This document shows positions 51,701-62,700 of a stretch of 64,000 bases of DNA, one piece after another. Within the stretch, counting starts at the first letter, position 1. Every line of letters begins with the position of its first letter. Origin of the DNA: SAR324 cluster bacterium (GTDB taxonomy: Bacteria > SAR324 > NAC60-12); NCBI GenBank assembly GCA_028281495.1, contig JANQJU010000060.1, positions 1-64,000 of the forward strand. The letters are read 5' to 3'. Under the pieces are notes generated by a model. It had not been told where the DNA came from. It made no database searches and worked only from the letters and a program-made list of their open reading frames with translations. Position numbers and translations under genes: made by a program.

Positions 51701-53784
51701 TTTGGCGGGTGTTCTAGGTCGTTTCCCTCAAGAAATGGACCTGGAATATCTTCGTTTCCTCCATATTTGAGTATAGGTAAAAAGGAGTTAAAAACACCTG
51801 CAAGCAGACTGGCGTTATCCAGTAAAATTGCGAACAAAATCGACGTATGTAGTGTAAACACGCTAACGATGTTGATGACCGAAGCCGATAGCGTGATGTT
51901 CACACCTCGCTCGATATTTTTATTCAGATCTTCTGCAATTTCGAACAACTTCGGTACATGAATGAGCGTTCCATCCAGCAAGAGCACTTCGGCAGTGTCC
52001 ACAGCAACCGTCGATGCCCCACGCAAAGAAACCGAGACATGCGCTTTTTTCATAGCGATTGAATCGTTGATTCCATCCCCGATAAAACACACACTTTTCC
52101 CTGCTTCTTGCAGCTGCTCAATGATGCTTGATTTTTTTTCTGGAAAGACTTCAGCATACCATCGATCCACTCCCAATTCTTCCGCTAGAAGTTGAGTCGG
52201 CTTTGCGTGGTCACCGGAAAGAATATAAATGGAAAGTCCGCGCTGGCGCAGTTGGCCGATCACCCCCTTGACCTCAGGCCGAATTGCAGTGCGTAACTCA
52301 ATGGCCCCGATAAGTTGACGATCCTTTGCCACCATCACCAGAGAGTGCCCGTTTTCGTGTCGTTCATTGACCAATTCTTGTATTTCGTTTGAAATTTCGA
52401 TCCTTTCCATATCCATAAAACGGGCACTTCCAACACAAATATGATGGTTTTCCACGAATCCCTTGATTCCGAATCCAACCTCGTAGTGGGCACCTTCAAT
52501 CGAGGACATTTCCATGCCTTGAATTCTCGCTTCCTTAAGAATAGCCCGGGCAATGGGGTGAGTATGTCGGTGTTCGGCCCACGCTGCATATTGCAAAATT
52601 TCGTCTTTTCGATTTGAGCTGCTGGCATGAATTTCAGCAACACGAGGCTCGTCTAAGGTCAGTGTTCCAGTTTTGTCAAACACCACCGTGTCGATGCTGT
52701 TCAACATTTCAAAAGAGCGACCATCTCGGATCAACAAATGGTTCTGGGCGGCGATTCTGATAAAATTGAGCAAACTCAACGGACCCAAGAAGCGAATATC
52801 CTCCCCGAGGCCACTCCAAAGAATCGATAAAGAACCATCCGTTCCGACAAACGGAGCGGATGCAGCACAAATAGCTAAATGGGGCAAAACCAATTGATTG
52901 GAAGCTTCCACCACTTGCAATTCTTTAGACATTTTATAATCGATGGTCTGATTGAGAATATGGCCGATTTGTGCGGCCACGGTGTCATCTCCTGACTTCT
53001 CAACCTCCACATAAATCCTACCGGCAAGGAGTATCGTAGTGGCAAAAACTTCTTCTCCCACTCCTTTTTCCACCGGCTTAGATTCTCCAGTAAGAATATG
53101 TTGATTGATCAAGGCGACTCCCTCTAAAATTTTCCCATCGACGGCAATCGTTTCCCCCGCGTTGATCACAACGGTATCCTTTGGTTTTATCGTTTCAAAG
53201 GGGACTTCTGTCTCCACATCATCTAGCTTCAACCAGACATATCGAGGGTGATCGGTAAATACAGTGGTGAGCTTCTTTACAGTGTTGTCTTGTACCTTGC
53301 TGAGCAGTTTGTCGCCGATGAAATAGAGCAAAAAGGAAAAGCTAGCAATCAAGTAGTAGCCCTTAAGTAGAATCCCGACGATCGCAATAGAAAAGGGTAG
53401 TTCGACTGTTGATTTACGCTCTTTCACGATCTTACGATAGGCTTTTTTAAAAACAGGAATCGATTGATACACGATGATTGGATAAACAAGAATTTGTAGT
53501 GGGGAATAGAAGAAAGCAGCAAATGTCGCGAGTCCAAGGGAAACAGATGAAATTGCTAAATTCTTGTTCACACTTTCAAGAACCGCAAAGTCATTTTCTT
53601 CTTCCTCCTCAACCTTTTGTATTACATTGTTATTAACAGAAAGACTCTGCTCTTTATGAGCCGCATTATCCTCATCTTGAGTGGATTCAAGCGTAGATTT
53701 CTTTTGATTGTCAATCAGCTTTTTAATCCCTTCATAAGCTAAAATGCCAGCAGCAGGGATTAAATACACGAGATGAAATGCCAT
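51697..53784 (-). CDS. P-type ATPase (heavy-metal-like) without the CPC motif
   Basis: A 695-residue membrane pump of P1B-like architecture: actuator with TGES (232-235), phosphorylation site DKTGT (D370), nucleotide-domain HTHPIA motif (HP), and hinge GDGINDS. Six to eight hydrophobic segments are spread before and after the catalytic core. In metal pumps the helix before D370 carries CPC, CPH or SPC; here it reads LGPLS (333-337), so Pro is kept but no Cys is present. The N-terminus has an acidic linker (about 30-70) and no CxxC metal domain. It may move a different cargo or have a non-transport role. It starts 14 nt after the PKS-NRPS stop, so it is almost surely cotranscribed with it. Confidence 0.85.
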   Translation of the reverse strand: MAFHLVYLIPAAGILAYEGIKKLIDNQKKSTLESTQDEDNAAHKEQSLSVNNNVIQKVEEEEENDFAVLESVNKNLAISSVSLGLATFAAFFYSPLQILVYPIIVYQSIPVFKKAYRKIVKERKSTVELPFSIAIVGILLKGYYLIASFSFLLYFIGDKLLSKVQDNTVKKLTTVFTDHPRYVWLKLDDVETEVPFETIKPKDTVVINAGETIAVDGKILEGVALINQHILTGESKPVEKGVGEEVFATTILLAGRIYVEVEKSGDDTVAAQIGHILNQTIDYKMSKELQVVEASNQLVLPHLAICAASAPFVGTDGSLSILWSGLGEDIRFLGPLSLLNFIRIAAQNHLLIRDGRSFEMLNSIDTVVFDKTGTLTLDEPRVAEIHASSSNRKDEILQYAAWAEHRHTHPIARAILKEARIQGMEMSSIEGAHYEVGFGIKGFVENHHICVGSARFMDMERIEISNEIQELVNERHENGHSLVMVAKDRQLIGAIELRTAIRPEVKGVIGQLRQRGLSIYILSGDHAKPTQLLAEELGVDRWYAEVFPEKKSSIIEQLQEAGKSVCFIGDGINDSIAMKKAHVSVSLRGASTVAVDTAEVLLLDGTLIHVPKLFEIAEDLNKNIERGVNITLSASVINIVSVFTLHTSILFAILLDNASLLAGVFNSFLPILKYGGNEDIPGPFLEGNDLEHPPN

Positions 53785-53798
53785 TCTTCTCTCCCTAA

Positions 53799-56700
53799 TT
53801 AGGATTGGATAAGAGATCTCAAAGTTTCTACAAAAGAGTTGATCAGGTGATGGACCTGCGTTTCTGTGATCATTTGCGGTTTGTATTCGATCTCAAAATT
53901 GTAACGTAGGTCTGCACTTCGATAGAAATCCACACAGAGTAACCCATCAATATTGCCATAACTTTTGTATTCTTCGATCTTTAAATTCTTTTTATTTAAA
54001 TCTTCATTGAAGGTAGTAAAATCCGTATAATTGAAGTGAGTTTGAAATAGGTTTTCGATTCCAGACTGCTTCTGTATTTCTGCAAATGAATAACCTCGAA
54101 ATGGCAACAACTCAGTTTCTGTTTTATGTACTTTTGTGATCAATTGTGACCAATTCTCAGAATCTAATTTTACATAAAAAGGTACGACATTTAAGAACAT
54201 GCCAACGATTTTTTCACCTCCGATTTGTTCAGGCCTTGTGTTGAACCAAACTCCAGTAGAAACATCATTCTTTCCGGTTAATATAGACAATACTTTGAGC
54301 TGAGCGCTGAGAAGTACAATTTTTACTGGAACCCCATGTTTGCGAGCAATTTGATCCAATTGAACCGATTCTTTAGCAGACAACTTGTGAGATGGAAATT
54401 GACTGATATCCCTTTTGAGTAATTTATTTTGATTGATAGAATAAGGTAATGATAGTGGCTCAAACCCTTCCAACCTTCTAGCCCAATAATTTCGTTGATG
54501 GGTATCCGTCAGAACGTGGGTTTCGTGCTTGATATATTGGCTGTACTTCAATGGTGGTGATTCAAATCGCACAGCTACCCCATCGCTAAGATTATTATAC
54601 ACTTCAACCAATTCTCTCATTAAAGTGGCAAAGCTCCATCCGTCTAGCAATGCGTGGTGAAAGCTAACTCCTAAATAAACAAGATCTTCTTTGAAACGAT
54701 GGAAAGTAAAGCGAAGCAAAGAGGGTTTTGTCAGGTCGAAAAGCGTTGCTTTTTCTTCTTGAAACCATTCGTCTAAGTACGTTTTTTTCCGCTCTTCTCC
54801 TAAATGCCGTAAATCGATGAATTTTATTTCAGGTACCAAATGCTTGTGAATCAATAGAAGCGGTTGCGTATAAGACGTGAGATCAAACGATGCCCTTAAA
54901 ATGGGGTGATGCTTCATTAAGATGGCAAAGGTTGATTTGAAAGTAGTCATATCGAATTTACATTTCATTCGATACATCTCCACGTTCTGATATACCAATT
55001 CATCCTGATCATTATGCGTGTATTGGATCATTTTTGTTTGCAACCGACTGAGCGGGAATGCATCTTCCAATTGGTCCGGTAGAGCACATCTGTCTTTCTT
55101 GGAAATCAACTCAAAGTTTCGTATTTCAGGTAAATTGTTCGAGTCACTTCGATTGGAATTGAGATGGGAAAGTAGTTTGCGAATCGTCGGGTTTTCAAAA
55201 AATTCGGCAACAGTGAAAGAAAAATTTTGTTCCTTTGCCAATGCAACCACTTGAATACTCGAAATAGAATCCCCTCCTGAATTGAAAAAATTGTCGTCAA
55301 TACCCATTTGATCGACTCCTAAAACGTCAGATAAAATCTTAGCCAAAGCTATTTCTTCGGGCGTTTGGGGAGCAACGAATTGAATTCCTAAGGTTTCTGC
55401 CTGAACAGGAGGTAGGGATCGTTTATCGATTTTCCCATTAGGGTTGATGGGCAAGGATTTTAAGAAAACGAAATGGGATGGAATCATATAGTTTGGTAAT
55501 TGCTTTTCCAAAGTATGACGGACTTCGTCGATAAGTGTTGCTTTAGTCGATTCCTCCGTTGTGCTGTGATTTGAAACGACATAAGCGAACAAGTTTGCTA
55601 TGCCGTCTTGGTTCAAATCAGCTATCACAACCGCTTCACTGATTGCATTATGTTGACGAATAGCTAATTCGATTTCCTTCAATTCTATTCGGAAGCCTCG
55701 TATCTTAACTTGCTGATCCATGCGGCCAACAAACTCGACGTTCCCATCAGGTTGCAGTCTCACCACATCTCCCGTTTTATAGAGTATGGTGTTGATCCCC
55801 CTGTCTCGTTCCTCACTGGTTGCATGAATGTTGGGAATGAATTTTTGAGAGGTTAACGACTCTCGGTTTAAATAACCTTGGGAAACCCCCGATCCTCCGA
55901 TATACAACTCGCCTTTCACTTGATAAGGAACGGGTTCCAACAAAGGATCTAAGACGTAACAGCTTGCTCCACTGATCGGCCTTCCAATGGGGATCTTGTG
56001 GTGGGATTGATCAATCGTAGTTATCTCAAAGAAGGTGGAAAAGGTTGTACATTCGGTCGGGCCGTAAACGTTGAATAACCTGAGGGTTTCACTCTTTTCT
56101 TCTGATACAAATTTACCCACGATATCCGCGTTACAAGCTTCGCCACCAAAATAAAGAGACACCACATTCTTAAATATACTGGGATGATAAATCGCTATTT
56201 TGTTGAACAATGCTGTGGTGACAAAAAGAATGGTCACATGATGCTTTTCCAAATAGTTTTGAAGTTTTTTAAAATCCAGTAGCATCTTTTTATCAACAAT
56301 ATGACAGGCCGCTCCATTGAGAAGTCCACCCCAAACCTCAAAGGTAGCCGCATCGAAAGAAATATTCGAAGCCTGAGCAACTCGGTCATTTTCTGAAATA
56401 AGGACGTAGTTGGTATTGATCACCAAGTTAGTGATATTTTGATGCGAAACCACCACGCCTTTGGGTCGTCCCGTAGATCCAGAAGTATAGATTGTATAAG
56501 CTCCGTCCGCAGCTGTGACCAACGATTTGGGATTGTAGGTTGGTTGGTTTTCTTCTCCATGTTTGTCGATTTCTATGATCGTATGTGGAAAGTTAGAAAA
56601 TCGGTTGGCTAAAGAGGAATTCGTAATCAATACCTGCGTTTTACTGTCTTGTAGCATATACTCCAACCGTGCTTGGGGATAACTTGGATCCAAAGGAACG

Positions 56701-59700
56701 TAAATTCCACCCACCTTTAAAATTCCTAACAAGACCACCGGTAGCTCCAGACCCCTTTCTAAACTCAAAGCGATGAAATCAGATCGCTTCACCCCGATAT
56801 GAATTAGATAATGAGCCAGTTGATTGGATCGCACGTTGAGATCTCGATAGGTCAAGTGTTGTTCTCCTGAAACAACTGCAATACTATGAGGGGAGTTCCT
56901 CACCTGCTCTTCAAATAGTTTAGAAATGGTTTTGGATTCTTTATACCTCAGGTGCACACAGCTGTTTTGTATTAGTATTCGCGTTCGCTCGGTCTCTGTA
57001 AGGAGTGGAATTTTGTCTATTGCAGTTTCAGGGTTTTGAATGATGTTGCTGAGTAGATTCTGAAAATGATTGGTAATCTGCTGAATAGTTTCAGGTTGGA
57101 ATATGCCCATTCTATATTCCAGTTTGGCTAGAAGTTTTTCTGAGGTTTCGATGATTTCTAAGGTCAAATCAAACATGCTGGTTTGCCGAACGACTTCAAT
57201 CTCCGAAGCAGAAATTCCCCCAAAATCTAAATCGTGAGAAAGATCCATGTAAGCCTTATCTTGAAACACAAACATAATGTTGAACAACGGATCTTGACCA
57301 GTATGAGAGCTTTGGAGGTGAAGATGCTTTACGACTTCATTGTAAGGAATGTTGGAATGCGCTAGAGCCGCTTGAACGAGGTTTTGTATGTCTTGGAGAA
57401 AAAAAGTGAACGCTTGGTCTGCTGGGACGGAGGTGCGAAGTGCGACCGTATTGACAAAGAAACCAATGAGATTCTCGATCTCTTTGTGGTTCCTATTGGC
57501 CACTGGAGAAGCCAAAATGATATCGTCTTGCCCCGTGTAGCGATAAAGTAACGTATAAAAGGAAGCAAGCAGCACACTGAATAAAGTAACGTCATTGTCC
57601 TTGCCAAGAGATCTCAATTGCTGAGTGAGAGCTGGAGCGATTTCAAACCGATAGGTATCTCCCGGTTGGTTCTGTATTGCGGAAAGTGGCGTGTCAGTGG
57701 GCAAATCTAAAAAATCAGGAGGGTTGTGAAGCTGCTCTTGCCAGTATTCCAACTGACGATGGTATTCATCACCTTGATTCCATTTGTTTTGCCAAAACGC
57801 ATAATCCACATACTGAATCGGCAATGTGTCCAATTCCAGAGGTCTTCTTTCAATTTTGGAGCGATAAATCGATGCTAGCTCGCGTAAAAAGATACCGTAA
57901 GAAGTGCCATCAAATAGACTATGGTGAATAACGATTAACAAAATGGTTTGATTCTCATTCAATTCAAGACAAGACGCTCGGATCAAAGGAGCTTGCGTTA
58001 AGTCAAAAGGTCTTTCTGTTTCTTTGGTGAGGTAATCTTCGACATTTTTGACCTCATTGACGATTTCTAATCGGAAAGGTACTTCAGGCCAAACCAACTG
58101 GACTAAGGCTTGGTCCACTACCTTAAAACTTGTTCGTAAAACAGCGTGGCGTTCAAGTATTGTGGTTAAGGCTTCTTGTAATATCTGCTTGTCCACAGTT
58201 CCTTGTAGACTCAGGGCGATGGGAACATTGTAGACGCTCCTTTCTATCAACAGTTGATCCAGAAACCACATCCGCTCTTGTCCAGGAGAAGCTTTGAAAT
58301 GACCAGAACATGAAACCGTTTCAATTTTGTGGCTTGTGGATTCTTGGATTGAGGATGATTGGGTAGCAATCGCTTGAGTTTGCTCTAAAAGAAATGCCGT
58401 GAGATGGGTCAAGTTGGGATATTCGAACAGCAAGTTAGGAGAAAAATGGACAGTGTCTTCAAGGCTTTTGATCAAACTGGTACGTATTTCAACCGCCATT
58501 AGGGAATCCATTCCCATGCTCACAAAGCTTTGCTGGTCGTCGATGACATGTGTGGAGTCCAACCCAAAAACTTTCCGAAGTACCGTTTGTAAATGAAGGT
58601 TAATTAGGAACTTCCGCGATTCCTGAGGCTTGGTATTGCTTAATGTCTCAAGAAGTGTCTCATTTTGTTTTTTTTCCGGAGCGTTGGAGACCAATTTCTC
58701 CAAAAATGAAATTTGATTGGGATAGTGTTGATTGAATCGATTCCAATCGATATCGGCTATCACCAAATGCGGATGAGAATGGTTTAATGCTCTTTCAAAA
58801 GCAGCTAAACCTTGATCGGGAGAAATACCTTGATATCCCAATCGTTCGTTTTGAGACAGTCGGTTTGCTGCCATACCAACTTTAGACCAAGCCCCCCAAC
58901 TGATACTGAGGCCCGGCAATCCTTGAAGCCTTCGGTACTCGGCCAATCCATCGAGAAACGCATTGGCTGCCGCATAATTGCTTTGTCCTGCCGACCCCGT
59001 CACTGAGGCCAAGGAAGAAAACATGACGAAATAATCAGGTTGTATGTCTAAGGCCTCGCATAGATAGTGCAAATTCCAAGCTCCTTGAACTTTGGGACGG
59101 TACGCCTGTTCAAAATGCTGCCAGGTTTGGTTCAACAAAGCACGATCTTGCAAAACTCCAGCAGCATGAACTATCCCCGTTAACCGAATTGTCGAAGCCT
59201 TTATCTTGTGCAACAGATTTCTTACTTGAGTTTCGTCTCCAATGTCGGCTTGAACGATATCAATCTTTGCTCCTTCTCGCGACAATTTTTCGAGTTCAAA
59301 CTGAACCGTATCCGTGGGGGGATTTCGGCTCACCAACCATAAATGCTTTACGTTTTTAGAAGTAATCAACCACTTTACCAAGCGCATTCCAAGTCCGCCT
59401 AGACCCCCTGTTACTAAAAAGGATCCTTCTTGTAAATTTAGGTTAGGGTGAGGTGGTAACTTTTTATTCGAAAGTCGTGGTACTTTGCGTTCATTTCCAT
59501 GATACAGAATTCGTGGTTCATATTGAGGTTCCTGTTCTTTGTTTTGAATTTTCTGTTCTTTGTTTTGAATTTCTTTGCTTGTTAGCTTACCAATTTCACT
59601 TAAGGATAGTGTTCCTTCGAAATCAAGGTGAGTGCATTGAATCTCTGGATGCTCCAATTGAATGGTACTGCATAAACCACGAATCGGAGTTTGGGATAAA

Positions 59701-62700
59701 TTGAAACATTTAGAATCAGAACTATAGACACAACGAGTTATGACCCAAAGAGGAATTTCTATTCCCTTTGTAATCAAAGATTGGGTTAATAGAAGTAAAC
59801 TTTGGGTTGTTAATTGATCTACAATTTCTGTGGAGTCAATTGATAGAGTTTTTGTACCTAAGGTATGAACAAATCCATTTAATACTTTCTCGTCTTCACG
59901 ATTCAATAAGTTTCCCAATAACTGTTGATAATCTGATTTTTTTGTGAAGTTGATTTGAAATTCATCTGAAGAAAACTTTTGGTATGAATTGCCAGGTAAA
60001 ACAACAACACATACGGAACCATTCGGTTGTAGCGACGCTTTGAAGGCATGACCTTCTTCTGAATCACGAGCAAACAAGAGCCATATGCCAGATTCGCTCA
60101 GCGGTGATTGACGGAGGGGGTTTTTTTTCCACTCGATTCCATAAAACCATGAATCCACTTTAATTTGATCCATTTGCGTTGCTGATTGCACTTGTTGGGG
60201 CCAATAGCGTTGGGTTTGAAACGGGTAGGTGGGCAACATGACTTGGTTCCGGTGGTAAGGCGCATCGAAACCTTTCCAGTCGAGGGCCGCTCCCAACAAG
60301 TATAAATCTTTTACGCTACCGAGTAGGACTTCCCAGTCAGACCTATTTTTCTTCAACGAAGGAAGCCAGTGTGTCCCATCTGTTCGTACACAAGCTTGAC
60401 CCAATGCGGTGAGTGTTGGTTGAGGTCCAATTTCAATATACACATTGCACTTTTGTGATTCTAAACATTGCATTCCTGCTAAGAAATCCACAGGTTCACG
60501 GATATGGAGCTTCCAATAGTTGGCATTGATTTCGGCTTTCCCAACAGGTTTACCTTTCAGGTTTGAAACAAAAGTACATTCAGAGTCCTGATATGAAAAC
60601 TGCGTAGCAAAAACCTCGAATTCAGAAAGAATAGGTTCCATCAAGTGAGAGTGAAAAGCATGTGAAACGTCTAGTTTCCGAGTCTTGATTGCGTTGCTTT
60701 TACAGATGGCATCTAATACTGATAGAAACTCGTTTTCGCCAGCAACCACAGTTTGTTCAAGGCCATTGATAGCACTTATGTCCAAAACAATTTCAGGGTG
60801 TTTTAATAACAACGATTCTACTTCTTCTTGACTGCTATTGACGACCAACATTCCTCCGTTTTGAGGGAGGGTTTGCATCAAACGGCCTCGTTCTGCAATC
60901 ATCTTTAGGCCCGCTTCCAATGTTAAAATTCCTGACACAGTAGCAGCCACATATTCTCCTACACTATGACCCAGCACGTAATCGGGTTGAACGCCAAAGC
61001 TTTGCCATAGTTTTGCAAGTGCATATTCTAAAGCAAAGGTGGCAGGTTGAGTGTATCCTGTCTGATCTAGTCGGTTTCCAGTGGCAGATTTTATCCAAAG
61101 CAATTCCAAGAGTGGTTGATCCAAGATGTCGTCCAAGATCTCTGCACATTGAATTAAGGCATCTCTAAAAACCGGTTGGGACTCATACAATTCTTTTCCC
61201 ATTCCTACGTATTGGGAGCCTTGCCCTGTAAACAGAAATGCGACTTTTGGCTTTTCACTCAATGAGGTTTTCTCAAGTTTGAGTTGCTGAGCCAACTGAG
61301 CTTCAATTTCTCGATGATCTTTACCCGCAAATGCAGCTCGATGATTGAAGTGAGATCTGCCCGTATTGGCGGTGAAAGCAATATCCGCGAGGTTTACGTT
61401 TTTATTTTTGCTGAGGTAAGTGTGGTAAGAGGAAACCAGTTCCGCCAGGGCATTTTTGCTTTTCCCACTTAAAGTCAAGAAGTGTAGCGGCCGGTCCTGC
61501 TCAGGTTTGAAAGAACGATGGAGCGGCGGAGCTTCCTCAACGATAAGGCTGGCCAGAGTTCCTGAAAATCCAAACGAACTCACCCCCGCGAGTCGTGACT
61601 GCTTCGCCGGTTGGGGCCACGGGGTGGTATCGGTCGGAATTTTGGCTGGTATGGAATCGAGATCAATATAGGGATTCAATCGCTTAAAATGGAGATTGGC
61701 TGGTATTTTTTGATGCTTCAACGCCAAGACGACTTTAATCAGACCCGCAATTCCGGCAGCCGATTCCAAGTGGCCAATATTGCTTTTTACCGAACCTATC
61801 ACTAGGGGAGCTTCGGGAGTCCTCCCTGGACGATAAACGTTGCCAATAGCTCCTGCTTCGATGGGGTCGCCCAACGGTGTTCCTGTGCCATGGGCTTCGT
61901 GATATTGGACTTGCTCGGGAGTCACACCAGCGAATTTCAACGCCTTTTGGATCAATTTTTCTTGGGCCAGGCCATTGGGAACTGTGAGTCCGCTGGTTGC
62001 TCCATCTTGATTGACAGCAGAGCCTCGAATGATGGCATGAATAGTATCGCTGTCTCGTATTGCATCGGATAGGCGTTTTAAGATGACGACTCCACAGCCT
62101 TCACTCCTAACGATTCCATTGGCTTCTGCATCAAAAACCTTGCATCGCCCATCAGGGGATAGCATTCCTGCTTTCGAAAGATGCACCTGGGTTTGAGGTT
62201 GCAAAATAGCATTCACTCCTCCTGCAATGCTCAATTCGGCTTCACCGTTACGCAAGCTTTGGCAAGCGGCGTGAACGGCCACCAGCGAAGCAGAACACGC
62301 TGTTTCAATCGACAAACAGGGGCCTTGCAAACCGAGAGCATAAGATAACCTTCCAGAAACGACGCTGAGGGCATTTCCAGTGGTGTAATAGGCACTACCC
62401 TCTAGGGGGCTGGCTTGTTGTAAAAGGCTGCCATAATCGTTGTTCCAGACTCCGATAAAAACCCCTGTTTCGGTGTCTCGTAGGGCGTCAGCCGCAAGAT
62501 TGCTTCGCTCCAAAGCACCCCAAGTCACTTCGAGTAACATTTTTTGTTGAGGATCCATTTCTTCTGCTTCTCTAGGACTGATGCCAAAAAATTGCGCGTC
62601 AAATTGATCGATGTTTTTAACGACTCCCAGATGACGAGTGATCATTTTGCCCGGAGCTTGAGGGTTCTTGTCGTAATATTGATTGATGTCCCAACGGTCG

